Positions 17,056-25,466 are shown, counted from the stretch's first letter. The stretch is DNA of 45,338 nucleotides from Alphaproteobacteria bacterium (GCA_020852355.1 JADZBA010000448.1:1-45338); one strand, 5' to 3'. The notes: a model not told the origin generated them from the sequence alone. Translations and numbers: made by a program.

Positions 17056-17948
17056 CCGACGCGCCGGCGATCGCCGCCTCCCTCGCCACCGCCCACGAGA
17101 GCCAGGCCCGACGCGTCCTCAAGCGCTTCGTGCACCACCACCTGGCGCTCGTCGGCGGCTGCGTCGTGCTCGCCCTCTGCCTGGCGGCCCTCTTCGCCCC
17201 GGCGATCGCGCCGCACGATCCGATCCGCCTCGACACCAGCTTCCGCTTCCTGGCGCCGTTCCAGAACCCGGCCTATCTGCTGGGCACCGACGAGCTCGGC
17301 CGCGACACGTTGAGCCGGCTGCTCTACGGCGGTCGCATCTCGCTCACCGTCGGGCTGGTGGCGATGGCGACGACGGTGCTGACCGGCGCCGTCATCGGCA
17401 TCGTCTCGGGCTATCTCGGCGGCTGGGTCGACACCGTGCTGATGCGCTTCGTCGACACCATGCTGTGCTTCCCGCAGGTCTTCCTGCTGCTGGTGGTCGC
17501 CGCCTTCGTGCCGCCGACGCTGCTCTCGATCTCGCTGATCATCGGCCTGACCTCGTGGATGGAGGTGGCCCGCATCGTGCGCTCGGAGATCCTGCACCTG
17601 AAGCAGCAGGACTTCGTCCAGGCGGCCCGTGCGCTGGGAGCCGGCGGCGGCCGCATCATGTTCCGCGAGCTGCTGCCCAACACCATGGCGCCGATCCTGG
17701 TGGCCGCCACCCTGAAGGTGGCGGGTGCCGTCCTCATGGAATCCTACATCAGCTATCTCGGCTACGGCGTGCAGCCGCCGCTGGCGAGCTGGGGCAACAT
17801 GCTGACCAACGCCCAGGGCTACTTCGACACGGTGCCCTGGCTCGCGATCCTTCCCGGAGTCATGATCACCTGCACGGTGATGGGCTTCAATTTTTTGGGC
17901 GACGGGCTGCGCGACGCGCTCGACCCGCGGCTCAGGATGGAAGGCTGA
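17052..17948 (+). CDS. Dipeptide/oligopeptide-type ABC transporter permease (DppC-like)
   Basis: A 298-residue membrane permease, partner of the DppB-like subunit. N-terminal cytoplasmic stretch, first membrane helix about residues 33-53 (LVGGCVVLALCLAALFAPAI), the typical GTDELGRDTLSRLLYGGRISL segment, and the EAA loop FVQAARALGAGGGRIMFRELLPN. It ends 51 bp before the binding-protein gene, the longest gap within this operon. Confidence 0.94.
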   Translation: MTDAPAIAASLATAHESQARRVLKRFVHHHLALVGGCVVLALCLAALFAPAIAPHDPIRLDTSFRFLAPFQNPAYLLGTDELGRDTLSRLLYGGRISLTVGLVAMATTVLTGAVIGIVSGYLGGWVDTVLMRFVDTMLCFPQVFLLLVVAAFVPPTLLSISLIIGLTSWMEVARIVRSEILHLKQQDFVQAARALGAGGGRIMFRELLPNTMAPILVAATLKVAGAVLMESYISYLGYGVQPPLASWGNMLTNAQGYFDTVPWLAILPGVMITCTVMGFNFLGDGLRDALDPRLRMEG

Positions 17949-17999
17949 CGCGCCCGCACGGCATCGGCCGCGTCCGCCGCAACGACAGGAGGGGCAGTC

Positions 18000-19661
18000 A
18001 TGGCATCGAAGCGTACCAAGGGCATCTCGCGCCGCCGTTTCCTCGCCGCCGCCGGCACCACCGCGGCGGTCTCGGCGGTCGGCGCCGCCGGCGTCGGCAA
18101 GCTCGCCGCACCGGCGCTGGCGCAACAGAACAAGGACCGCATCATCCTCGGCATGACGCAGGAGCCGGTGCAGTTCAACCCGCTGCTCTACGTCAACGCC
18201 GGCACCGAGAACGTGCCCGAGGCGTGCATGTTCGACGCGCTGTGGGACGTCGACGACAAGGGCCGGTTCGTCCCCAACCTCGCCGTCGAGGTGCCGTCGC
18301 AGGCCAACGGCGGCATCTCCGCCGACGGCAAGGTGTGGAAGGTCAACCTGAAGCGTGGCGTGAAGTGGAGCGACGGCCAGCCCTTCACCGCCAAGGACGT
18401 CGAGTTCACCTACAGGACGATCATGGACCCCAAGGTCGCCGTGCGCTCGCGCGCCGGCTTCGACCTCATCAAGAACCTGAAGGTCGCCGACAGCCACACG
18501 GTCGAGATGGAGCTGGCGCGGCCGTTCACGCCGTTCCTGTGGGCGTGGCAGAACATGCACATCGTGCCCGAGCACCTGCTGTCGAAGGAAGCGAACATCA
18601 ACACCTCCGGCTACAACAGCCAGCCGATCGGCACCGGCCCCTTCGTCCTGAAGAGCCGCACCGCCGGCAGCCACATGGTCTACGAGCGCAATCCCGACTA
18701 TCACCGTGGGCCCGCCAAGGTCCGCAGCCTCATCCACAAGTTCGTGCCCGACCAGCTCGTCCTCTACGGGCAGGCGCGCACGGGCGAGGTCGACTACATG
18801 GGCCTCTCGGGGGTGCCGGTCGACCGCCGTGCGGAGGCCGCGAAGATCGCCGACCGGATCTTCATCGGGATTCCGCAGCCCTGGGTGCAGTTCATCTACT
18901 TCAACTGCGCCAAGCCGCAGTTCAAGGACCCCAAGGTGCGCAAGGCGCTGTACATCGCGCTGGAGATGCAGAAGTCGCTCGACGACATCTATTACGGCGC
19001 CTATCCGCGCACCCTCTCCTACCTGCACAAGACGCACTGGGCCTACAATCAGGCGCTCAAGGAGGAGACGCCCAATCCCGAACTCGCGGCGAAGATGCTG
19101 GACGAGGCCGGCTGGAAGGTCGGCGCCGACGGCATCCGCGAAAAGGACGGCGTCAAGATGAAGTTCACCATGTCGACGACGGCCGGGGTGCCGGCCCGCC
19201 AGGGCTGCCAGGCGCTGTTCCAGCAGAACTGGAAGCGCATCGGCGTCGACATGGAAATCAAGAACATGCCGGCATCGGTCGTGTGGGGCGAGTACACGAC
19301 CAAGTCGCAGTTCGACACGCTGCTGGTGGCATGGGAGCCGACGGTCGGCATGGACCCGGACTACACGGCGCGCGCCCATTCCAAGCAGATCCCGCTCAAG
19401 ACCGGCTTCGGCTCCAACTACACCCAGTACGAGAACGCCGAGGTCGACCGCCTGCTGGAGCTGGGCGTCACCCAGACCGACCCGGAGATGCGCAAGAAGA
19501 CCTACGCGCGCATCCAGGAGATCCTGCTGGAGGAGGTGCCGTTCGCGCCCCAGGGGAGCACCAACCAGGGCCATCTGCGGAAAGCGGCGATGACCGGCAT
19601 CCGGCCGAACGAGTATGTCGTCGACGTCACCTGGAACGTCCAGGAGTGGGGCTGGGCCTGA
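18000..19661 (+). CDS. ABC transporter substrate-binding protein, family 5 (dipeptide/oligopeptide type)
   Basis: A 553-residue periplasmic binding protein with a Tat leader (ISRRRFLAAAG, residues 9-19; cleavage probably after APALA). Family 5 features: ILGMTQEPVQFNPLLYVN, VNLKRGVKWSDGQPFTAKDVEFTYRTIMD, and the C-terminal NYTQYENAEVDRLLE. Strong ribosome binding site AGGAGGGG. Tat export means it folds in the cytoplasm before crossing. The ligand may be a peptide, opine or N-methylated amine; the sox context favours a sarcosine precursor (inference). Its last 35 bp overlap the 3' end of the convergent ligase gene. Confidence 0.93.
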   Translation: MASKRTKGISRRRFLAAAGTTAAVSAVGAAGVGKLAAPALAQQNKDRIILGMTQEPVQFNPLLYVNAGTENVPEACMFDALWDVDDKGRFVPNLAVEVPSQANGGISADGKVWKVNLKRGVKWSDGQPFTAKDVEFTYRTIMDPKVAVRSRAGFDLIKNLKVADSHTVEMELARPFTPFLWAWQNMHIVPEHLLSKEANINTSGYNSQPIGTGPFVLKSRTAGSHMVYERNPDYHRGPAKVRSLIHKFVPDQLVLYGQARTGEVDYMGLSGVPVDRRAEAAKIADRIFIGIPQPWVQFIYFNCAKPQFKDPKVRKALYIALEMQKSLDDIYYGAYPRTLSYLHKTHWAYNQALKEETPNPELAAKMLDEAGWKVGADGIREKDGVKMKFTMSTTAGVPARQGCQALFQQNWKRIGVDMEIKNMPASVVWGEYTTKSQFDTLLVAWEPTVGMDPDYTARAHSKQIPLKTGFGSNYTQYENAEVDRLLELGVTQTDPEMRKKTYARIQEILLEEVPFAPQGSTNQGHLRKAAMTGIRPNEYVVDVTWNVQEWGWA

Positions 19662-22302
19662 TACCGGCCCAGGTGGTTCCCGCCGCGCCCCCCGGCGCGG
19701 CGGGCGCCCGACCGTCGCTGGCCGCGACATCGAACGCACGCACGATCTCGAACGCGCGTGCCGGGTAGAAGGCCATCGCGGCGAGCAGGTCGCCCGGCCG
19801 GGCGGCGGCGAGCGCCGCCTTCACCGCATCGACCTCGTCGGGCAGGACGCTGATGGACGTCGGATCGATGCCGGCGGCGACGAGCCCGTCGGCCACGAGT
19901 CGGGCGGCCTCGCCCGGCGCCCGGCCCCGGCGCTCTTCCGGATCGCAGACGAAGAATCGATCGAACGCCGAAGCAGCCGCGCGGGCGAGGGCGCGGTAGT
20001 GCGCCTCGGGCCGGTTGCCCGGACCGTGGAGGACGCAGAGCCGGCGGCCGGCGACATCCAGCGCCGCGGCATAGCGGGAGATCGCCTCCATCGCCTCGGG
20101 GTTGTGTGCGAAGTCGATCAGCACCGCGAAAGGCAGCCCGTGGTAGCGTGTGGTGCGGCCGCGCGAGGAGGCGAACGACAGCGCGTAGCCCATCAGCCCA
20201 TCGGCGATCGCCTGGACATGCGCGCCGAGGCCCCAGGCGATCCCCGTCGCGAAAAGCGCGTTCTCCAGGTTGTGCCGGGCGCGGCCGGCGTCGACCGACG
20301 GCAGATCCGCCACGCGCACCACCGGTATGGTCGCGAGACCGATCCGCACGACGATGACAGCCCCGGGGCCGGTGCCCGCCACGGTCACCGCCAGGTCGCC
20401 GGCCGGACGCCTCTCGCCGACCAGCGGGCAGGCGGGATCGAGCGCGATCCAGCACGCCGCCCGTGCCGGCGAGTGCGGCCGCATGGCGATGCATGCCGGG
20501 TCCGTCGCGTTGAGTACCGCCAGCTCCGTCGCCGCCTCGACCACCAGTCGCTTGATGCGCGCCAGCATCGGGCGGTCGCGAATGCCCTCGGTGCCGACAT
20601 GGTCGTCGCCGACGTTCAGCACCGCGCCGACGGTGCAGCGGTCGAAGGCGAGGCCGTTGTGCCAGATGCCACCGCGCGCCGTCTCCAGGACCGCCACCTC
20701 GACGGTCGGGTCCTCGAACACCATGCGCGCGCCGGTCGGGCCCGCAGAATCCTCGACCGTCAGGATGCGGTCGTCGATCTCGACTGACGAGGTGCTGGCG
20801 AGCCCGGTCACCAGACCGGCGGCACGCATGATGCGGGCGACCATGCGGGCGGTCGTCGTCTTGCCGTTGCTGCCGGTGATCGCCGCGACCGGAACGCGGC
20901 CGTCGTCCCGCGGAAACAGCGAGGCCAGCATCGCGCCGACGACGTCCGGAGAGGCGGGGTCGACGACGTGGGGACGCACGCCTGGGTTGGCGTTGATCTC
21001 GCAGATGCCGCCCTTCGTCTCGGCCAGGGGCCGGGTGATGTCGGTCGTCAGCAAGTCGACGCCGGCGAAGTCGAGGCCGACGACGCGCGCCGCCGTCTCC
21101 GCGGCCGCGACGTAGTCGGGATGGGTGATCGGGGTGACATCCTCGGCCGTGGCCCCCATCGAGACGTTGGCGGTGTGACGCAGAAGGACGACCCGACCGG
21201 AAATGGGTACGTCGTCGAGGTCGAGGCCTTGGTCGGCCAGTACGCGCGCTGTCTCCTCGTCCAGCGCGACGCGCACGAGCAGCGGACTGGTTTCGTTCGC
21301 GCCGCGTCGCGGATCGGCGTTGAGGCGGTCCACCAGCTCGCGGATCGTGGCCGCACCGTCACCGACGACCCGTGCCGACAGCCGCCGGGCCACCGCGACG
21401 ACGCGGCAGTCGACGACGAACAGACGATGGTCGTCGCCCGGGATCAGTCGCTCGACGACGATCGAACCGTGATGGGCGAGCCGGCCGTAGGCATCGGTCA
21501 CCGCCGCGTCGTCGCGCACGTCGAGGGTGACGCCTTGGCCCTTGTCGACCTGCGCCGCCTTCACCACCACCGGATACCCGAGCGACCGGGCGGCCTGCAC
21601 CGCGGCGGCGGCCGACCCGACCCTGATCTGATCAGGCACCGGCACGCCGGCGCGGCGCATCAGGTCGTGGGCCATCGCCTTGTCGCCGGCGATCCGGCGC
21701 GGCGCCAGGGCGAGCCGGCTGGTGATCGTGCTCGTCAGCCGTTGCTGGTGACGGCCGTGGCCGAGCTGGATCACCGGCGAAAAGGGCGCCAGGCGATGCC
21801 AGGGAATGCCGCGGCGGTTCGCCGCGCGTAACAGGAAGCGGGTCGTGTGGACGAGCTGGAAGCGCTCGACGAGACGTGCGAACGTCCGGCGCGCCGAGGC
21901 GGTGTCGACCGCCCCGACCCCCAGCGCATCGGCGAGAAGGGCGCGGGCCAGGTCGAGGCTGGCATGCCCGACCTCCGCCACGACGAAACCGACGAGCACG
22001 TAGCGGACGGCGCCCGGGCCGGCGATCACCCCCGCATAGTCCACCTCGTCATGCCCGGCACGCTGCAGGTCCCGCGCCATCCGCGCGAGGAGTTGCGGCA
22101 CGGTCGTCTCGCCGTCGCCACGCACCGCGTCCAGCGTCCCTGCGGCCTCCGGGGCCATGGCGCGCAGGCGATCGACCATCGGCCTCGGCAGGCCGGCGAC
22201 CACGCGTCCGGCGAAGTCGCCGAAATCCACCGCAATCATCGCCAGCGCTCGCGGCGCCAGGTAGTTGGGGCCGCCGTAGGTGTTGCGTGCGAAGACCTTC
22301 AC
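19627..22302 (-). CDS. Cyanophycin synthetase-like ligase (N-domain, ATP-grasp, Mur ligase)
   Basis: An 891-residue protein built like CphA: an N-terminal domain (1-165; opening ARNTYGGPNY), an ATP-grasp domain (about 178-465; IQLGHGRHQQRL, IAGDKAMAHDLMRRAGVPVP, GYPVVVK248) and a Mur-ligase half with P-loop GSNGKTTT near 475-482, EVAVLETARGGI, LNVGDDHVG and IDFAHNP. CphA enzymes polymerise aspartate and arginine in two ATP-dependent steps. Departures from memory of CphA1: the glycine-rich ATP-grasp loop reads AAQVDKGQG instead of PLDGNHGRG, and the HIVEH-type N-domain motif is not recognisable. The substrate may therefore differ. The GTG start (after GGGAA) overlaps the preceding 91-codon ORF as GTGA. 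No cyanophycinase gene is near. Confidence 0.85.
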   Translation of the reverse strand: MKVFARNTYGGPNYLAPRALAMIAVDFGDFAGRVVAGLPRPMVDRLRAMAPEAAGTLDAVRGDGETTVPQLLARMARDLQRAGHDEVDYAGVIAGPGAVRYVLVGFVVAEVGHASLDLARALLADALGVGAVDTASARRTFARLVERFQLVHTTRFLLRAANRRGIPWHRLAPFSPVIQLGHGRHQQRLTSTITSRLALAPRRIAGDKAMAHDLMRRAGVPVPDQIRVGSAAAAVQAARSLGYPVVVKAAQVDKGQGVTLDVRDDAAVTDAYGRLAHHGSIVVERLIPGDDHRLFVVDCRVVAVARRLSARVVGDGAATIRELVDRLNADPRRGANETSPLLVRVALDEETARVLADQGLDLDDVPISGRVVLLRHTANVSMGATAEDVTPITHPDYVAAAETAARVVGLDFAGVDLLTTDITRPLAETKGGICEINANPGVRPHVVDPASPDVVGAMLASLFPRDDGRVPVAAITGSNGKTTTARMVARIMRAAGLVTGLASTSSVEIDDRILTVEDSAGPTGARMVFEDPTVEVAVLETARGGIWHNGLAFDRCTVGAVLNVGDDHVGTEGIRDRPMLARIKRLVVEAATELAVLNATDPACIAMRPHSPARAACWIALDPACPLVGERRPAGDLAVTVAGTGPGAVIVVRIGLATIPVVRVADLPSVDAGRARHNLENALFATGIAWGLGAHVQAIADGLMGYALSFASSRGRTTRYHGLPFAVLIDFAHNPEAMEAISRYAAALDVAGRRLCVLHGPGNRPEAHYRALARAAASAFDRFFVCDPEERRGRAPGEAARLVADGLVAAGIDPTSISVLPDEVDAVKAALAAARPGDLLAAMAFYPARAFEIVRAFDVAASDGRAPAAPGGAAGTTWAGIRPSPTPGRSR

Positions 22303-22574
22303 CGCGCGATTCCCACGACGGGTGCCGCGATGGGCGCACCCAGGCCCCATGCGACTGCGGTGGCGAAGAGGGCGGCGCGCTCGGCAGCGTGTCGGCAGTC
22401 GGAATGCACGCGCGCGGTCACGTCCCCGGCCGTACCGCCGACGATCCGGCTGCCGATGCGGCGGAGCGGCACGGTTCGAGCCGGCTGTGGTGCATCGTCA
22501 AGCTCTCGGCCCTGCGCGCAGGACGTCGACCGCCTCTGCGTCGAGGACGACCCGTAGGTCGATGGCGTCGGCAT
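22299..22574 (-). CDS. Hypothetical 91-residue ORF coupled to the CphA-like gene
   Basis: Not recognised as a family. The ATG at 22574 lies 7 bp after the oxidoreductase stop, with GAGGGG directly before it; a GTG start at residue 35 (VPLRRIGSR) is possible. Third positions are strongly G/C in the last 57 codons, supporting translation, but the first 20 codons look non-coding. The stop overlaps the ligase GTG as GTGA. Residues 61-80 align with residues 676-694 of the CphA-like protein (14 of 19 identical with one gap; shared ALFAT and AWGLGA). It may be a small real protein, a remnant of a duplicated Mur domain, or a leader ORF whose translation controls ligase translation. Confidence 0.4.
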   Translation of the reverse strand: MPTPSTYGSSSTQRRSTSCAQGRELDDAPQPARTVPLRRIGSRIVGGTAGDVTARVHSDCRHAAERAALFATAVAWGLGAPIAAPVVGIAR

Positions 22575-22581
22575 CCCCTCG

Positions 22582-23772
22582 TCAGCACGCGGGCGCCGCG
22601 CCGTCGCCGGACGACCAGGGTACCCAGCCGCGGTCGCGATACCAGTCCGGGGCGAGCCCGGCGAACCGTCCGAGGCCGAGATGGGTGAGGTCGGCGAAGT
22701 CGCAGCTTCCGGCGGTCGCGAGCTGCATGACCGCGCGCCCGGATGCCGGCGACAGGCCGAAGCCGACGCTCGACATGGTGGCGATCACGACGTTGGCGGG
22801 ATCCGCCAGCCGATCGAGGATCGGGCGGCCGTCCGGCGTGTTCTCGACGACCCCGGCCCAGCTCCGGATGACGCGGACATGGGCCGCCCTGGGGAAGAGC
22901 TCGCGCAGGCGGCGGGCGAGGCTGCGCACCACCGGGCTGTTCACCGCGCGCGGCGTCGCCGCGCCGTCGATCTCGATCCATTCGTGCGGGCCGCCGCCGT
23001 AGGCAAGGTTGCCGCGCAGGGTCTGCCGCCCGTAGAGGCCGTTGCCGTCGACGCCGCCATGGCGCATCAGGGGCAGCGGCTCGGTCACGATCATCTCGGC
23101 GCGCGCCGGCACGACCGGCACGGCGACGCCGAATCCGGCGGCGAGGCGCGCAGTGTGCGGGCCGGCCGCCAGCACGACGGCGTCGCAGCCGAAGGTCCCC
23201 TGGTCGCAGACGACCGCGATCGCCCTGCCGCCGGCGACGCGGATCTCGCGCACCGTCGCGTGCTGCAGGATGCGGCCGCCGCGGTCCTGCAGCGCCCATG
23301 CATAGCCCTGGACCGTGCGCTGCGGGTTGGCGTGGCCGCCATAGTTCCAAAAGAGGCCGCCGGCGACGTCGTCGCCGACATAGGGCACCAGCTCCTGCAG
23401 CGCCCTCGCGTCGAGGCGGTCGACGGTGAAGCCCTGGCTCTGCGCCAGCCGGCTGGTCAGCTCGTAATGCTCGAGCTGGGCGGCGTCGAGCGCGACGCGG
23501 ATGCGGCCGCGGCGATATTCCGTCGGATATCCCAGCAGCTCGTCCATCATCGGCCACAGGCGCTGCTCCTCGCGGAAGAGCGGGCTGTAGGCGTGGGTGG
23601 CGCCGCCGCCGTTGCGTCCCGACGCCTCCCAGCCGACGATGCCCTTCTCCAGAACGAGCACGTCGACGCCTTCGCGCGCCAGCCACCACGCCGCGCTCAG
23701 CCCGGTGACGCCGCCGCCCACGACGACGACGGAGGCGCCCTTGACCGCACCCGCTTCGGCCATCGCCGTCAT
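22582..23772 (-). CDS. FAD-dependent DAO-fold oxidoreductase (opine/D-amino-acid dehydrogenase beta-like)
   Basis: A 396-residue flavoprotein of the DAO family (glycine, D-amino-acid and sarcosine-type oxidases). FAD motif VVVVGGGVTGLSAAWWLA (16-33), the E-K segment VLVLEKG, GWEASGRNGGG, and the C-terminal SSVGFGLSPASG contact. It follows the 536-residue flavoprotein by one base, and an alpha-beta pair of this kind is known from octopine/nopaline oxidases, HcnBC and D-hydroxyproline dehydrogenases, where the DAO subunit oxidises the amine. It probably forms a complex with the preceding gene product. The ATG at 23772 is used; a second Met three codons on is possible. Substrate unknown. Confidence 0.87.
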   Translation of the reverse strand: MTAMAEAGAVKGASVVVVGGGVTGLSAAWWLAREGVDVLVLEKGIVGWEASGRNGGGATHAYSPLFREEQRLWPMMDELLGYPTEYRRGRIRVALDAAQLEHYELTSRLAQSQGFTVDRLDARALQELVPYVGDDVAGGLFWNYGGHANPQRTVQGYAWALQDRGGRILQHATVREIRVAGGRAIAVVCDQGTFGCDAVVLAAGPHTARLAAGFGVAVPVVPARAEMIVTEPLPLMRHGGVDGNGLYGRQTLRGNLAYGGGPHEWIEIDGAATPRAVNSPVVRSLARRLRELFPRAAHVRVIRSWAGVVENTPDGRPILDRLADPANVVIATMSSVGFGLSPASGRAVMQLATAGSCDFADLTHLGLGRFAGLAPDWYRDRGWVPWSSGDGAAPAC

Positions 23773-23773
23773 C

Positions 23774-25384
23774 CTATTTCGTCGCGTCGGGGATGGGCAC
23801 CCGACCGCCCCAGAACTCCGCGTCCTCCGGCGCCTTCTCCCAGTGCGGCAGCCACTGGGCAGGGATGCCGAACCACGCCGTCCAGTTGGCGCGCAGCTCC
23901 GCCGGCTCGTCGTCGGCCGACAGGACCGACAACGGCAGGGGCCGCAGCGGCGCCCGGAAGCTGGGCAGGGGCACGCTGCCGGTCGGCGCGTTGCTGCGGA
24001 GCGCGATCAGTGCCTGCACCTGCTCGCGGCAGCGCCGGCCCTGGCATGGGCCCATGCCGGCCCGCGTCAGCCGCTTGATCTGGTCCTGGTTGAGCGGCCC
24101 TTCGGCGGCGAGGGAATGCAGGTTGCGCCCGGCGAACTTCGCAGCGTCGTAATCGAGATAGGCCGGTGGGCGAACGCCGAGCAGGTCGCGCAGCGTCACG
24201 TTCTCGCACTGGCAGACGACGAGCGCATCGCCGCCTTCGGCCGCCTGCGCCGCGATCCAGCGGCGCAGCGCCGGGTCGCGGTCGGCCACCGGCTCCGCGG
24301 CGGGCGGCGCGCCGTCGGCCGGCACGTCGGTCCGCCCGAGGTCGCGCGCCGCCGCCCGCGCGGCACGCCGGCCGGCGGCGATTGCCGTGGCGGGATCGCC
24401 GAGACCCGCGTCCGACAGCCCGGCGCAGTCGCCGACGGCGAACACGGCGGGCGCCGAGGTCCGCCCGTCGCCATCGACGTCGGGCACGAAGCCGCCGTGC
24501 GGCGCCCGGTAGGCGACGCGGCAGCCGAGCAGGTCGAAGAGCTCGACGTTCGGCACGACGTCGATCGCGGTCACCACCGTGTCGCAGGCGATCTCGTGCG
24601 TCGTGCCGTCGTCGAGGCCGCGCAGCACGACGCGCTCGACCTCCGTGGTGCCGGCGATGGCGGCGACGCAGCGCCGGGTGGCGATCGCGATGCCGGTCCG
24701 GCGCACCGCGTCGACGAGAGCGGCCGGTCCCTGCGGCGCGTCCGCCGTCTCGACCAGGGCGGCGACGTCGAGCCCGGCCGCCTTCGCCCGCAGCGCCGTC
24801 TCGAGGCCGACGACGCCCGAGCCGAGCACGACGAGGCGGCGTCCGTTGAAGGCGCCGTAGAGATCGAGCGCGGCCGCGAACGCGCGCGCGCCCATCACCC
24901 CCGGTCGATCCCAGCCGGGTGCGGCGACCGCGAGGTCGCGCGCGCCGGCCGCGACGATCAGCCGGTCCCAGGAAACCAGCCAGGAGCGCTCGTCGTCGGC
25001 CAGCGCCAGCAGCGGCCGCGGCTGCGCGCGGCTGGTCGGCCCGTCGACGAAGGCACCCCAGGCATAGACGCCGAGCTGGACGTCGACGCCCATCGCGAAG
25101 GCCTCTTCGATGCCCGGCCGGGCGGCGACGACGCGCTCCAGCATGCGCGGCTTGTTCCGGACGGCGGCGTCCATGCGCTCGCCGAACTGCAGCGGCACGT
25201 CCATGCCGATCAGGCCGGCACCGACCGGATGCTCGTCGACCAGGAGGACCGCGAGGCCGAGTCGGGCCGCTTCGAGCGCGGCCGCCAGTCCCGCCGGCCC
25301 CGCGCCGACGACCACCACGGGAACATGAGCGCGGACGGGAAACACTTTCCCGGCGATCGCGGTCGAATCGAGCGGCTCGGTCAT
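23774..25384 (-). CDS. FAD/NAD(P)-binding oxidoreductase with BFD-type [2Fe-2S] domain (opine oxidase/HcnB alpha-like)
   Basis: A 536-residue protein. Two dinucleotide folds are seen: GAGPAGLAAALEAARLG (27-43) and GSGVVGLETALRAKAAG (near 197-213), with the FAD closing motif FAVGDCAGL near 342-350. A C-terminal bacterioferredoxin-like iron-sulfur domain has CQCENV and GPCQGRRC (four Cys). This is the layout of HcnB, OoxA and LhpB-type alpha subunits. A tail of about 50 residues after the usual end (PLRPLPLSVL) is rich in Trp and acidic residues (ANWTAWFGIP, WEKAPEDAEFWGG) and is unusual. No small ferredoxin gamma-subunit gene is adjacent. First gene of the ligase-containing unit. Confidence 0.86.
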   Translation of the reverse strand: MTEPLDSTAIAGKVFPVRAHVPVVVVGAGPAGLAAALEAARLGLAVLLVDEHPVGAGLIGMDVPLQFGERMDAAVRNKPRMLERVVAARPGIEEAFAMGVDVQLGVYAWGAFVDGPTSRAQPRPLLALADDERSWLVSWDRLIVAAGARDLAVAAPGWDRPGVMGARAFAAALDLYGAFNGRRLVVLGSGVVGLETALRAKAAGLDVAALVETADAPQGPAALVDAVRRTGIAIATRRCVAAIAGTTEVERVVLRGLDDGTTHEIACDTVVTAIDVVPNVELFDLLGCRVAYRAPHGGFVPDVDGDGRTSAPAVFAVGDCAGLSDAGLGDPATAIAAGRRAARAAARDLGRTDVPADGAPPAAEPVADRDPALRRWIAAQAAEGGDALVVCQCENVTLRDLLGVRPPAYLDYDAAKFAGRNLHSLAAEGPLNQDQIKRLTRAGMGPCQGRRCREQVQALIALRSNAPTGSVPLPSFRAPLRPLPLSVLSADDEPAELRANWTAWFGIPAQWLPHWEKAPEDAEFWGGRVPIPDATK

Positions 25385-25460
25385 GCGACGGTCCCGGCAG
25401 GCGAGGTCCCGAGAGTAGGCGCGCCCGCCCGCCGGCGTCGAGCCTCGTGGAACGCTCGCC

Positions 25461-25466
25461 TATACT
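25461..25466 (+). promoter_or_regulatory. Candidate -10 element for the methyltransferase/GNAT pair
   Basis: TATACT (5 of 6 to TATAAT) lies 38 bases before the methyltransferase ATG in the 120-bp divergent gap. No convincing -35 hexamer is seen at normal spacing, so this is weak evidence. Confidence 0.3.

Noticed and set aside
16743-19739. Very long open frame (about 1000 codons) on the minus strand across the ABC permease and binding-protein genes
   Set aside because: It is antisense to clear family genes and its translation is low-complexity Arg/His/Asp/Ala-rich text, as expected for a shadow frame in 70% GC DNA.
22560-22590. Possible frameshift joining the frame after the flavoprotein stop (ADAIDLRVVLDAEAVDVLRA) to the 91-codon ORF
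   Set aside because: The joined text looks protein-like, but there is no start codon in the first frame, the flavoprotein has a natural end, and no homologue can be recalled to prove a broken gene. Kept only as a caution on the small ORF's start.
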